Part shown: positions 10,663-19,243 of the stretch, one piece after another
Layout: each line of letters starts with the position of its first letter
Numbering within the stretch: position 1 is the first letter of the stretch
Origin: Levilactobacillus zymae DSM 19395
GTDB lineage: Bacteria; Bacillota; Bacilli; Lactobacillales; Lactobacillaceae
Direction: 5' to 3'
Length of the DNA stretch: 64,000 bases
NCBI RefSeq assembly: GCF_001434115.1
Contig: NZ_AZDW01000016.1
Span: 62,001-126,000, forward strand
The notes under the pieces: generated by a model
Databases searched by the model: none
What the model saw: the letters and a program-made list of their open reading frames with translations, nothing else
Told to the model about the DNA's origin: nothing
Position numbers and translations under genes: made by a program

Positions 10663-11391
10663 CTAATCTTCGTCTAAGTTGACGAAGGTGCCGTATTTTA
10701 AATATTTATAATGCAGGTGCATGTTCGACACCTCAAACGGCGTGCCGTCGTCCATGAAGAAAATTCCCTCCATCACCCCGACCGGTTCCACCTCGGTCAA
10801 GTTCAATAATTTCTGATCCTCGTGACTCGACGGTTGGGCCCGAATCGACAAGAAGGACTTGGTCACGGACTGGTCTTGCGTCTCCTGTAGGTAGTTAAAA
10901 ATCGAACTTTGGACCACGGCCGGCGTCAGGGCCGGTAAAATCTTGATGGGAATATACCCCGTCTCGATGATCACCGGTTGGTCATCAAAGAGGCGCAGGC
11001 GCTTGATGCGGTAAACGAATTCCGCGTCATTTAAAAACAACTCCTGTTGAATCTCCGGACTCGCCGGGACCACCCGGTAGTCGAGGAGCCGACTTTGCGG
11101 TTGCTCACCGTTTACCTGAAAACTATCCGTGATGCCTAGGTTACGCCCCTCGTAGCGAAAGGCCGACTGATCCTTCAGGTACAGCGGATTAATGAACGTC
11201 CCCGAGCCGCGCTTCTTGAAGATAATGCCTTGGTCCACCAGCACCCCCATGGCGCGTTTGATGGTGCTCCGGCTCACCTGGTAACTCTCGCTCAGACTCC
11301 GCTCATCCGGTAATTTCTTGGTGGTAAATTCCCCGCCACGAATTCGTTTTTTGATATCGTGCATCACATTTCGATAAACTAAATCTGGCAT
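10663..11391 (-). CDS. GntR-family transcriptional regulator (HutC/UTRA subfamily)
   Basis: 242-residue DNA-binding regulator. The N-terminal winged helix-turn-helix (~1-70) contains LPDERSLSESYQVSRSTIKRAM and the wing KKRGSGTFI. The C-terminal UTRA effector domain (~95-235) binds a small ligand, often a sugar phosphate. TGAGGAGAG lies upstream of the ATG. The gene is upstream of the phosphoketolase gene on the same strand but is separated from it by a terminator and 435 bases. Its target and effector are unknown; control of carbohydrate genes is a reasonable guess only. Confidence 0.9.
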   Translation of the reverse strand: MPDLVYRNVMHDIKKRIRGGEFTTKKLPDERSLSESYQVSRSTIKRAMGVLVDQGIIFKKRGSGTFINPLYLKDQSAFRYEGRNLGITDSFQVNGEQPQSRLLDYRVVPASPEIQQELFLNDAEFVYRIKRLRLFDDQPVIIETGYIPIKILPALTPAVVQSSIFNYLQETQDQSVTKSFLSIRAQPSSHEDQKLLNLTEVEPVGVMEGIFFMDDGTPFEVSNMHLHYKYLKYGTFVNLDED

Positions 11392-11492
11392 TCGTTACTC
11401 TCCTCAGGGCTTTGCGTCAATTTCCATCCCGATAGTATACCAGAGTTTAGGGCCGCGGAACATCTTTTCTTGGTCACCGGCGTCTCGCTCCG

Positions 11493-11849
11493 TTACCGAA
11501 CGCTTCGCAGATAGCCCCGCCAAATCCAGCCGCTATGCTGTCCGTCCTGGCTTTTAACGTGGTAGTAAATCGCTGCGGTGTGCCGATAACGATCATAGAT
11601 TTTCTGGTGGGCGTCCGTCAACCAGACAGTTCGCTGGGTCCGTCGATGCGTCGCGTACCGCACCCGCAAATGTCGCGAGTACCGGGCATCTTGCGTCACG
11701 TGATACCGGTGCGTCCCCATCTTTTGCCGCCACACGACCCGCACCGAGTTCGCCCGGCGTGCCGAATACTGGTCGGCCGCTGCCGTGGGCATGGTTAAAC
11801 CAATACCCACCACTAACAGACCAATTGTTCCGATTTGAATTGCTCGCAT
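11493..11849 (-). CDS. Small secreted protein, unknown
   Basis: 118 residues with a signal peptide (residues ~1-25, cleavage near AAA-DQ). The mature part is very basic and rich in Arg, His and Tyr, ending YYHVKSQDGQHSGWIWRGYLRS, a pattern seen at the ends of small lactobacillus exported proteins of the SH3/SLAP-like kind. I cannot name a family. GGTAGGAGG precedes the ATG. It stands alone and may act at the cell wall. Confidence 0.75.
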   Translation of the reverse strand: MRAIQIGTIGLLVVGIGLTMPTAAADQYSARRANSVRVVWRQKMGTHRYHVTQDARYSRHLRVRYATHRRTQRTVWLTDAHQKIYDRYRHTAAIYYHVKSQDGQHSGWIWRGYLRSVR

Positions 11850-12012
11850 TCCTTGGACCTCCTACCCCATTTTGCCGGCCAATCTCCGAATCACCGTTCC
11901 CCAACGATTCTCTCGGTGCTATTAGTCAGCTGTTGTCCCTAAATGCTGTTGCTACTGAACTGAGTGTAGCACGAACTAGTTAAGCCGGGGTTAAGAAAGA
12001 ATTCGGTGGTGC

Positions 12013-12046
12013 AAAAAAAGCAGCGCTCCCGGAGGACCGCCGCTTC
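12013..12046 (-). terminator. Terminator of the DUF3899 gene
   Basis: Imperfect hairpin AGCAGCG...CGCCGCT followed by seven T on the minus strand, directly after the stop at 12048. Confidence 0.75.
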
Positions 12047-12047
12047 A

Positions 12048-12401
12048 CTAAACCAAGGTTAAAATAATGCCGACAATAATCAGACCGAAGCCGGCCAGAA
12101 AACTGAACCGGGCACCGGGGGAGACCCGAATCGGCGAATTTTTCACCGTGGCGACGTCGTGCACGTCGACCTTTTCACCGGGCAGGGGATCCTGTCCCTT
12201 CTTACGTCGGTGCCGCCAACCCGTAAATAGGTGGCCACGAGCGAGGACCAAGACCGCCCCCACCACGACTAACGCCAACCCCAGCATGAAGAGTAGGTTG
12301 CCAATTACCATGAGTTGCATGCCCAGAACGTGGGCGACTAAGCCGATAAGCACGCTCGCGCCAATCACGCCGGTTCCCCAGCGTTGCCAATTTTGTTGCA
12401 T
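12048..12401 (-). CDS. DUF3899-like integral membrane protein
   Basis: 117 residues with two N-terminal membrane helices (~8-28 and ~33-52), a charged loop with RHRRKKGQD, and a third helix at the C-terminus (FLAGFGLIIVGIILTLV). The arrangement fits the DUF3899 family of uncharacterised Firmicutes membrane proteins. The start at 12401 has GAAGGAGGCGG upstream; the longer open frame to 12449 runs into the upstream terminator and is unlikely. No functional clue comes from the neighbours. Confidence 0.7.
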   Translation of the reverse strand: MQQNWQRWGTGVIGASVLIGLVAHVLGMQLMVIGNLLFMLGLALVVVGAVLVLARGHLFTGWRHRRKKGQDPLPGEKVDVHDVATVKNSPIRVSPGARFSFLAGFGLIIVGIILTLV

Positions 12402-12423
12402 GCCGACCGCCTCCTTCTTTGAG

Positions 12424-12458
12424 AAAAAGAGCTTGGGACCTGGCCCCAAACTCTTTTT
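12424..12458 (-). terminator. Terminator, probably of prs
   Basis: AAAGAG-TTGGG...CCCAA-CTCTTT hairpin with a T run on the minus strand. It lies 365 bases beyond the prs stop, after the palindromic repeat array, so that array would be part of the prs 3' untranslated region. Confidence 0.75.
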
Positions 12459-12470
12459 TAGTTGATTTTT

Positions 12471-12573
12471 GAAATGCTTTTGGTGCTGAGACTCAGTTGG
12501 CGCCGCTTAATCCCGATAACGGATTTATTCCCAAAGGCTGGGGTAAATTTCGTTAGCGCCATCTGCGGCCGCC
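12471..12573. repeat. Palindromic tandem repeat, unit 1 (degenerate)
   Basis: Most diverged copy of a ~125-base unit. It retains the start GAAATGCTT (GAAACGTGCT in the others), the CCGCTTAAT box and an imperfect hairpin at 12513-12558 built on CCGATAACGGATTTATTCCC. Confidence 0.75.
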
Positions 12574-12701
12574 GAAACGTGCTTACCAGGGGCAACGGGT
12601 TCCGCTTAATTCCGATAACGGGTTCATCCCCAAAGAACGGGGATAAACCCGTTATCGGCCTTAATGCTCGCCCGCTGACCGCCCCTGGACGCACTCTTAC
12701 T
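12574..12701. repeat. Palindromic tandem repeat, unit 2
   Basis: 128-base unit starting GAAACGTGCT, then CCGCTTAATT, a long near-perfect hairpin at 12612-12658 (arms begin CCGATAACGGGTT and end AACCCGTTATCGG, with CCCC/GGGG inside), then GGCCTTAATGCTCG and a tail GCACTCTTACT. Confidence 0.85.
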
Positions 12702-12823
12702 GAAACGTGCTCCTGACGGGCAGCTGGCTCCGCTTAACCCCGATAGTGGATTCATCCCCTAAGCCCGGGGATAAATCCACTATCGGCCTTAATGCTCACC
12801 AGCTAAACGCCCTTCGTCGCACT
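12702..12823. repeat. Palindromic tandem repeat, unit 3
   Basis: Same order as unit 2: GAAACGTGCT, CCGCTTAACC, hairpin 12740-12786 (arms CCGATAGTGGATT and AATCCACTATCGG), GGCCTTAATGCTCA, tail GCACTCTACT. Paired changes in the two arms (AACGG to AGTGG opposite CCGTT to CCACT) keep the stem, which suggests selection for structure. Confidence 0.85.
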
Positions 12824-13804
12824 CTACTGTTCTCTACTGCGGAAACGGTTCTTAAATAACGGACTGACCGGCCGATTTTCGTTGATTCGCTTGATGGCTT
12901 GCCCAATCAGGGGACCGACCGAAATCTGCTCGATCTTTTCAATTTGCTTATCAGCGGTTAATTGGATGGAATCCGTGACCACTAACTTCTTGATTGGCGA
13001 CTGCTTGATCCGTTCGATCGCCGGACCCGACAGAACCGGGTGCGTACAACTTGCGTATACTTCCAGCGCACCGGCATCCATCAAGGCCTTCGACCCTAAC
13101 GTAATCGTGCCGGCCGTATCGATCATGTCATCGATCATGATGCACCGTTTGCCCTTAACGTCCCCAATGATGTTCATGATTTCGGCCACGTTGGCCCGGG
13201 GCCGCCGCTTGTCGATAATCGCAATTGGGGCCTTCAAGAATTCGGCCAAGGCCCGCGCTCTAGTCACCCCACCATGGTCGGGTGAGACCACGACGGCGTC
13301 TTCGGCTAAGCCGTTACGCAAGAAGTAGTCCGCCAGTAATGGGGCCCCCATCAAGTGATCCACGGGAACGTCGAAGAACCCTTGAATCTGCGCCGCATGC
13401 AAGTCTAAGGCTAAGACCCGCGTCACGCCGGCCGTTTGGAGCATGTTGGCGACCAATTTGGCCGTAATGGGTTCGCGGGACCGGGCTTTCCGGTCTTGCC
13501 GCGCGTAACCGTAGTACGGAATGACCACGTTGATGGTGGCCGCGCTGGCCCGCCGTAAGGCATCAATCATGATCAACAATTCCATTAAGTTGTCATTTAC
13601 CGGTGCCGACGTCGATTGAATCACGTAAACGTGGCATCCCCGGACACTTTGTTCAATGTTGATGCGAATTTCACCATCACTAAACCGGTCCACAGAAGTT
13701 TTTCCTAATTCGACACCCACTTCGTTAGCGATTTTTTGAGCCAACGGTTTGTTCGAATTTAACGCAAAAATCTTTAATTTAGGATCGAAATATTGCGTAG
13801 CCAT
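12824..13804 (-). CDS. prs: Ribose-phosphate pyrophosphokinase
   Basis: Makes PRPP from ribose-5-P and ATP for purine, pyrimidine, NAD, His and Trp synthesis; cytoplasmic. The 326-residue sequence is class I, with [16 protein letters not shown] (~45-60), [10 protein letters not shown] near 100 and the PRPP-binding loop [15 protein letters not shown] (~217-231). ATG 13804 is chosen because GGAGG lies 5 bases upstream and the family begins there; the open frame reaches 13822. It follows glmU with its own promoter. Its 3' region carries the palindromic array. Confidence 0.97.
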   Translation of the reverse strand: MATQYFDPKLKIFALNSNKPLAQKIANEVGVELGKTSVDRFSDGEIRINIEQSVRGCHVYVIQSTSAPVNDNLMELLIMIDALRRASAATINVVIPYYGYARQDRKARSREPITAKLVANMLQTAGVTRVLALDLHAAQIQGFFDVPVDHLMGAPLLADYFLRNGLAEDAVVVSPDHGGVTRARALAEFLKAPIAIIDKRRPRANVAEIMNIIGDVKGKRCIMIDDMIDTAGTITLGSKALMDAGALEVYASCTHPVLSGPAIERIKQSPIKKLVVTDSIQLTADKQIEKIEQISVGPLIGQAIKRINENRPVSPLFKNRFRSREQ

Positions 13805-13845
13805 AATTTCCTCCAATAGCAAAAGCTGCCTGAATTACTACCATA

Positions 13846-13874
13846 ATTTTAGGTTATCCCGTGCTAAAACACAA
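13846..13874 (-). promoter_or_regulatory. Promoter of prs
   Basis: -35 TTGTGT (13869-13874), 17-base spacer, -10 TAAAAT (13846-13851), between glmU and prs. Confidence 0.7.
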
Positions 13875-13887
13875 GATTTTCCCCCGG

Positions 13888-15267
13888 TTATTCTTCGCCG
13901 CGGTATGGAAGTTTTTGATAATAGTTCGGTTTGTTGGTTTGCCGTTGCCGGGCAATCGCCATGTCGTACTGGTTCACGGCGTCGGTAATCGTAGAGCCCG
14001 CCGCGATGAAACTGTGGTCCGCCACGTCTAACGGGGCGACCAGGTTGGAGTTCGAACCGATGAAGGCATCGTCGCCCACGACCGTTTCGTGCTTGTTCTT
14101 GCCATCGTAGTTGACAAAGACCACGCCGCAACCTACGTTGATGTGCTTACCTAATTTGGCGTTCCCCACGTAGGTCAGATGACCGACCTTGGTGCCTTCA
14201 CCAATCGTGGCCTTCTTGACTTCCACAAAGTTCCCCAAGTGAACCTTCGGACCGATGTGAGATTCTGGCCGCAAATGGCTGTTTGGACCGATATTCGACC
14301 CACTGGCCATGTCGGAGTCTTCCAATAAGGAGGAGGTAACCGTGACGTGGTCGGCTAACGTGGCGTTGCGCAGTTCGGAGTGCGCCCCGATGTAGCAGTC
14401 ATCACCAATGACCGTCTTGCCCTTCAATAGGACACCGGGTTCGATGATCGTGTCGGCGCCAATCTTCACGCCGGCATCGATGTAGGTGGTTTCTGGGTCG
14501 ATCAGCGTGACGCCGTCTTGCATGTGTTGTTTGTTGATCCGTTCGCGCATGATCTTGGTGGCGGCGGCTAAGGCCACGCGGTCGTTAACCCCCATGGATT
14601 CGTCAAAATCACTCATCCGGTAGGCGCCAACGATGTCACCCTGTTGCTTCAAGATTTCGATAACGTCGGTCAGGTAGTATTCCCCCTGAGCGTTGTCGTT
14701 GGAGATTTCGTGTAAGGCCTTGAAGAGCTTTTGGTTGTCGAACACGTAAACCCCGGTGTTGATTTCGTGGATTTCTTGTTCTTCGGAATTGGCATCCTTT
14801 TGTTCCACAATCTTTTCCACGATGCCGATGTTGTTCCGCACGATGCGGCCGTAACCGGTCGGGTCCGGGGCCTTCGACGTTAAAATCGTGGCCGCGGCGT
14901 GCTTAGCTTCATGGTAGGCAAATAAGTCTTCAAACGTTTGGGCTTGGAACAACGGTGTGTCCCCACTGACAATCAGGGTGGTTCCCTGTTCGTCCTTTAA
15001 GATGGGTTCCGTCTGTAAGACCGCGTGGCCCGTTCCCAATTGCTTGGCTTGTAAGACGTATTGCGTCCGGTCGCCTAACGTGGCTTTGACCTCGTCGGCA
15101 CCGTAGCCCACGACCGTGACCACCTTGTCCATGTTGGTCTTTTCCACTTGGGTCAGCACGTGGTCGACCATGGCTTTCCCGCAAACGCGATGCAAGACCT
15201 TATACAACTTCGACTTCATCCGGGTCCCCTTGCCGGCTGCCAGAATGATTGTATTTCTCGTACTCAT
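13888..15267 (-). CDS. glmU: Bifunctional GlmU: N-acetyltransferase / uridyltransferase
   Basis: Converts glucosamine-1-P to UDP-GlcNAc, which feeds MurA and the wall polymers. The N-terminal nucleotidyltransferase domain has the signature [18 protein letters not shown] (~8-25), with GTGHAV and SGDTPL. From about residue 250 the left-handed beta-helix acetyltransferase domain shows repeated hexapeptides ([22 protein letters not shown]) and the catalytic region [19 protein letters not shown]. The length of 459 is typical. AGGAGATAG precedes the ATG. It starts 12 bases after purR, so the two are co-transcribed. Confidence 0.98.
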   Translation of the reverse strand: MSTRNTIILAAGKGTRMKSKLYKVLHRVCGKAMVDHVLTQVEKTNMDKVVTVVGYGADEVKATLGDRTQYVLQAKQLGTGHAVLQTEPILKDEQGTTLIVSGDTPLFQAQTFEDLFAYHEAKHAAATILTSKAPDPTGYGRIVRNNIGIVEKIVEQKDANSEEQEIHEINTGVYVFDNQKLFKALHEISNDNAQGEYYLTDVIEILKQQGDIVGAYRMSDFDESMGVNDRVALAAATKIMRERINKQHMQDGVTLIDPETTYIDAGVKIGADTIIEPGVLLKGKTVIGDDCYIGAHSELRNATLADHVTVTSSLLEDSDMASGSNIGPNSHLRPESHIGPKVHLGNFVEVKKATIGEGTKVGHLTYVGNAKLGKHINVGCGVVFVNYDGKNKHETVVGDDAFIGSNSNLVAPLDVADHSFIAAGSTITDAVNQYDMAIARQRQTNKPNYYQKLPYRGEE

Positions 15268-15279
15268 GTCTACTATCTC

Positions 15280-16119
15280 CTATTTTTGTGGATTATTTTC
15301 TTCGCCAAAGATCTGCGTGAGGTAGTTCCCCGGTGTGACGCGAATTTCATCATCTTGTGTTTGAACCTTGACCAACGACGTGTACTTCGAGACCGGCCGT
15401 TGCCCGTCAAAGTCGCCTTCCGCAAACACGGCCACGCCGGCTAGTTGGGAATCGAACTCATCGACTAGAGACCGCAGTCCCCCGACCGTGCCGCCGCCCT
15501 TCATGTAGTCGTCGACGATTAAGACGCGCGACCCGGGTTTGACACTGCGCTTGGATAACGCCATGCGTTCGATCCGCTTGGTTGACCCCGACACGTAGTT
15601 GACACTGACCGTGGAACCTTCCGTAATCTGCGAATCGTGCCGCACGATCACGAACGGCACGTTTAGGTAGTTGGCAACACTTTGGGCCAACGGAATCCCC
15701 TTAGTGGCGACCGTGACCACCACGTCAACGGTTTGGTTCAGGTATTGGGTGGCGAGAATCCGCCCAATTTGCCGCAAGGCGGCTGGCCGACCTAAGATGT
15801 CGGACATGTACACGTAGCCCCCGGGTAAATACCGGTCGGCGGCGGACAACTCATCAATCATGTCGCCCACAAACTGTTCGGCCTCTTCCCGTAAAATGTA
15901 GGGAATGAACCGGGCCCCCCCAGCTGCACCGGGAACCGTTTCAAGTAGACCAGTCCCCCGCATCTGAAAGGTCCGTTTCAGAATCGTCAAATCTTCGCTG
16001 ATGGAAGACTTCGCTGACTCATAACGCGACGCAAAAAACGTCAGGGATACAAGTTGATGCGGGCGTTCCAATAAGTAGCGGGTCATGTCGACCAACCGGT
16101 CACTTCTTCTGACTTTCAA
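15280..16119 (-). CDS. purR: Pur operon repressor PurR
   Basis: 279-residue PRPP-responsive regulator of purine genes. The N-terminal winged helix (~1-75: MKVRRSDRLVDMTRYLLERP) is fused to a phosphoribosyltransferase-like domain with the PRPP loop VLIVDDYMKGGGTVGG (~200-215). I choose TTG 16119 because GAGG lies 8 bases upstream and the family begins M-K-V-R-R-S; a GTG three codons earlier overlaps that site. It is co-transcribed with glmU. PurBox-like sequences upstream suggest autoregulation. Confidence 0.95.
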   Translation of the reverse strand: MKVRRSDRLVDMTRYLLERPHQLVSLTFFASRYESAKSSISEDLTILKRTFQMRGTGLLETVPGAAGGARFIPYILREEAEQFVGDMIDELSAADRYLPGGYVYMSDILGRPAALRQIGRILATQYLNQTVDVVVTVATKGIPLAQSVANYLNVPFVIVRHDSQITEGSTVSVNYVSGSTKRIERMALSKRSVKPGSRVLIVDDYMKGGGTVGGLRSLVDEFDSQLAGVAVFAEGDFDGQRPVSKYTSLVKVQTQDDEIRVTPGNYLTQIFGEENNPQK

Positions 16120-16163
16120 CCTATTCACCTCAATTGTTTTCTTTCGGACTAATTGTATGCTTC

Positions 16164-16190
16164 ATTTTAGCATAAATGTTCGGGTTTTTC
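16164..16190 (-). promoter_or_regulatory. purR promoter with PurBox
   Basis: Extended -10 TGCTAAAAT (16164-16172). A PurBox-like AACCCGAACATTTATG (16171-16187) fills the spacer/-35 region, matching the known WWWWCCGAACWWT core. Confidence 0.65.
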
Positions 16191-16244
16191 GTGATATTTC
16201 CGTGAGAAATCCAACTTTATGGCGGAACTTCGTGGAACTTTTAG

Positions 16245-16262
16245 TTAAGCCCGAACACCATT
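16245..16262 (+). promoter_or_regulatory. Second PurBox-like site, opposite orientation
   Basis: TTAAGCCCGAACACCAT on the plus strand, about 65 bases upstream of and inverted to the first site. The spacing is larger than the 16-17 bases usual for B. subtilis PurBox pairs. Confidence 0.45.
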
Positions 16263-16410
16263 CCCCGCTTGCTGGCGCAAATGGTAGCGCTTTGCTTAAA
16301 TATAAAATATTTTATCCTTACGGGTTTCACTCGCCCGCCCTCCGGCCATCGTTCTTAGCACTTCCGGACTACTCAACCACCTCCTCCAAGCCGTGACTGC
16401 ATGTTCAGGC

Positions 16411-16455
16411 CAAAAAACTGACCCCACGTTATCCAGAAACAACGTGAGGCCAGTT
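16411..16455 (-). terminator. Terminator of pox
   Basis: Imperfect 15-base-pair stem (16416-16430 with 16441-16455) followed by six T on the minus strand, 19 bases after the pox stop. Nothing else is recognisable between 16263 and 16410. Confidence 0.85.
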
Positions 16456-16473
16456 CATGATTTAAGTTTAGCG

Positions 16474-18237
16474 TTACAGATTATCGCCCTTGGCCCGCAG
16501 GAGTTCGCCTAACGCGGGTTGTTGGGTCAAATCAATGTGGTTCTTCTTGGCGTAGGCGTCCACGGCGTCTTGACCGTAGAGCTTAGGGTCCAGTGGCATG
16601 AAGGCCGTTTCGATTGGATCGTCGTCCTTGATGATGGCGTTGACCACGATGGGCTTCGTGTTGCCGTTGGCCTGGAGGTCCTTAATCTTATTAAAGACGT
16701 TTTCGACGTCGACCTTGTTGGTGACCGTAAACCCGATGCCACCGAGGCCCTCGGCGACCTTGGCCCAGTCGGCTTCCGACAGGTCCACCCCGTACAGGTG
16801 TTGGCCGGTCGCCACTTGTTCGTTATAGATGAAGCCAAAACGGTTATTGGTAAAGACCACGTTGATGACCGGCAACTGGTAACGGGCTTCGGTAATCAGG
16901 TCCGGCGCCACCATGGCAAAGCCCCCGTCACCGGAGAACGACCACGCCTGGGCACCCTTGTCGGCGTTCAACGCCCCGGCCAGCCCGGCTGGTAAGCCGT
17001 AACCCATCGTGGCAAAGAGACCGGATAAGGCGAAGCGTTGTTGCTGATCCATCGGCAAACCCCGGACGGCCCACTCGGACACGTTCCCGGTATCGACCCC
17101 GTAAATATCCTTGGGACCAACCAGCGAAGCCACCTTGCGCATCACGGTTTCGGGAGCCAACCCGGCGCTGTCGTCCTGTGCCAGTTGGGTCAAGTAGGCA
17201 TTCCAGTTTTGCTTGTTTTGGCGGTTAGCCGTCAGCCAATCCGTGACCGGTAAAGTTTCCCCCGTCGCGACCATGGCCTGTAAGAACTGCTTGGCGTCAC
17301 TGAGCACGGCGACGTCGACCGGCACCATCTTGCCGATATCAAAGGAATTGTCGTTGACCTGAACAATCTTGATATCCTTCGGCCAGAATTGCGCGAACGG
17401 GAACTCGGACCCCAAGAAGAGGATCAAGTCGGTGTGCTGTAGGGCTTCAAACCCGGACTTGGACCCTAGCCGGCCAAACGTTCCAATGGCGTTGGGATGG
17501 TCGGTCGGGATGACGCCGGTCGCCGGCACCGTGTTCAAGACCGGTAGATTGAATTGTTCACTGAACTTGACCAGTTCGGCCCGGGCGTTCAGTAAGCCCC
17601 GCCCCGCGTAGACCAGCGGGTGCTTAGCGGCCTTCAAGAGCTTTAGCGTTTCGGTCACAGCCTGAGGATCGATGACCTGTTTGAAGGAATCGACTACCAC
17701 GTTTGGCGTCTTGACCGGTTCGTAATCAATTTCCTTGGCCGACAGGTCTTCGGGAATGATGACCACGGCCGGTCCCTTTTGGCGGTAGGCCTCGCGAATC
17801 GCTTGGTTGACCACGTAAGGTAACTGTTCGGCCGTGGTGACCGTGCGGTTGTACACGGCGACGTCGCTAAACATCGGCGTTTCGTCCATTTCTTGGAAGT
17901 AGTTGGTGTTCATGGTTGGTTGGGGAACTTGTCCCACCAGGGCTAAGACGGGCACGTGGTCCATCTTGGCGTCGTACAGCCCGTTAAATAAGTGCGTGGC
18001 CCCCGGACCCGCCGACCCAAAGGAAACGCCGATCTTACCGGTATACTTGGCGTCGGCCGCGGCGGCTAAAGCGCCCACCTCTTCGTGGCGCACCTGGATA
18101 TACTTGACCTGGTCCTGTTCGAGATACAGGCCTTCAACGGTATGGTTGATGGAGCCACCGGGAATCCCGTACACGTGGTCCACGCCCCAAGCAGCTAACA
18201 CCTTGACTAATGCTTGTCCCGCAATCATCTTTGTCAT
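16474..18237 (-). CDS. pox: Pyruvate oxidase
   Basis: ThDP- and FAD-dependent enzyme turning pyruvate, phosphate and O2 into acetyl-phosphate, CO2 and H2O2. It is 587 residues in three domains: N-terminal PYR domain with HEEVGALAAAADAKYTGKIGVSFGSAGPG-type core (Glu near 51), a central FAD domain, and a C-terminal PP domain with FSGDGGFAMVAPDL (~435-448). The length and sequence are those of the lactobacillus Pox/SpxB group rather than acetolactate synthase. AAGGAGTA precedes the ATG. It is monocistronic. The acetyl-P made here would join that from phosphoketolase. Confidence 0.94.
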   Translation of the reverse strand: MTKMIAGQALVKVLAAWGVDHVYGIPGGSINHTVEGLYLEQDQVKYIQVRHEEVGALAAAADAKYTGKIGVSFGSAGPGATHLFNGLYDAKMDHVPVLALVGQVPQPTMNTNYFQEMDETPMFSDVAVYNRTVTTAEQLPYVVNQAIREAYRQKGPAVVIIPEDLSAKEIDYEPVKTPNVVVDSFKQVIDPQAVTETLKLLKAAKHPLVYAGRGLLNARAELVKFSEQFNLPVLNTVPATGVIPTDHPNAIGTFGRLGSKSGFEALQHTDLILFLGSEFPFAQFWPKDIKIVQVNDNSFDIGKMVPVDVAVLSDAKQFLQAMVATGETLPVTDWLTANRQNKQNWNAYLTQLAQDDSAGLAPETVMRKVASLVGPKDIYGVDTGNVSEWAVRGLPMDQQQRFALSGLFATMGYGLPAGLAGALNADKGAQAWSFSGDGGFAMVAPDLITEARYQLPVINVVFTNNRFGFIYNEQVATGQHLYGVDLSEADWAKVAEGLGGIGFTVTNKVDVENVFNKIKDLQANGNTKPIVVNAIIKDDDPIETAFMPLDPKLYGQDAVDAYAKKNHIDLTQQPALGELLRAKGDNL

Positions 18238-18352
18238 GTTAATCGTACTCCTTACCGAAATTGCGCCACGCCTTTAGCTAAACTGGTTTAGACGCTGAAT
18301 TAAGTTTATGAGGCTATCATAACGGTTCTTGTCCGCAATTGCTAGCATCTTT

Positions 18353-18369
18353 ACTTACTTTTTGTAAGT
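18353..18369. promoter_or_regulatory. Operator-like inverted repeat upstream of pox
   Basis: Perfect ACTTAC-TTTTT-GTAAGT, 116 bases upstream of the pox start and outside the neighbouring terminator. No regulator can be named. Confidence 0.4.
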
Positions 18370-18387
18370 TATTGATTTCACAACTAG

Positions 18388-18431
18388 AAAAACGCCCAAC
18401 CACCGGAGTTAGACCGCGTGGTTGAGCGTTT
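18388..18431 (-). terminator. Terminator of the zinc ABC operon
   Basis: 14-base stem with one mismatch (18390-18403 with 18418-18431) and a T run on the minus strand. Confidence 0.8.
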
Positions 18432-18439
18432 GGAATCGT

Positions 18440-19243
18440 TTAATTTTTAGCCGCCGTTTGGGCGTGTTGCCAGCCCAAGGCGATAAAATAGAAGAGGGCT
18501 TCGATGGCTGCGATGAAAAACGAGACCGGGTAATTGGTCACGTAGCTGAGGGCCAGGCCACTCCAGACCCCGACCAGGGCCAGCAGAATGGCCAGCCCCA
18601 TCATTCGACCCACGGAATGGGCGAAGTACTTGGCCGTGGCCGCCGGTAAGGTCAAGAGGATGAAAATCAGTAACGACCCCACGATTTGGGCCGCCACGCT
18701 GACACTCAACGCCAACAGCACCAGGAAGGTCACGGATAGCGTATTGGTCCACAAGCCCTTGACCAGCGCGCCGGTGTGGTCAAACGAATCGAACTTCAAG
18801 AAACGGTAGATCACCAGCACCACGATCAGCACCAGAATCGACAACACCAGCATCTGGGTCACGTCGCTACTGCTAATCCCGATGACGCTCCCGAATAAGA
18901 TATTGGTGGCGTAGCTGGCGTTGGTGTTGGCCAGCGACAGGAACAGAATCCCCAACCCGATGAACAAAGCTGAAATGGCGCTGGTCGCGGCTTCTCGCCG
19001 TTCGGCCCGGACACTTAACTGCCCCACGATGACCGAACTGACCACCGTAAACAGCAACATGCCACTCAGCGGCGTCCACCCGGCAAAGATGCCGAAGGCC
19101 GCCCCGGAAAATCCGATTTCCGACAGGGTATGGGTCAGAAACGACATGTTCCGGGCAATCACGAAGACGCCCATGATCCCACAGATCACGGCGATAATCG
19201 TGCCGGCCGCGAACGCGTTGCGCATAAATTCGTAACTAAACAT
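18440..19243 (-). CDS. adcB: Metal ABC transporter permease (AdcB/ZnuB type)
   Basis: 267-residue membrane protein of the ABC-3 family that forms the channel of a zinc (or manganese) importer, with eight or nine predicted helices. It contains the family region FLTHTLSEIGFSGAAFGIFAG (~34-54) and LTLPAATAKYFA. GGGAGGCC precedes the ATG, and the start overlaps the ATPase gene by 8 bases. Third gene of the adcA-adcC-adcB operon. The zinc assignment rests on operator sequences and gene order. Confidence 0.9.
   Translation of the reverse strand: MFSYEFMRNAFAAGTIIAVICGIMGVFVIARNMSFLTHTLSEIGFSGAAFGIFAGWTPLSGMLLFTVVSSVIVGQLSVRAERREAATSAISALFIGLGILFLSLANTNASYATNILFGSVIGISSSDVTQMLVLSILVLIVVLVIYRFLKFDSFDHTGALVKGLWTNTLSVTFLVLLALSVSVAAQIVGSLLIFILLTLPAATAKYFAHSVGRMMGLAILLALVGVWSGLALSYVTNYPVSFFIAAIEALFYFIALGWQHAQTAAKN

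Noticed and set aside
12471-12823. CRISPR array
   Set aside because: The repeats are long, palindromic and degenerate with only three copies, no unique equal-length spacers and no cas genes.
16474-18237. Acetolactate synthase
   Set aside because: The overall sequence and length fit lactobacillus pyruvate oxidase, and no small regulatory subunit or ilv/als gene is beside it.
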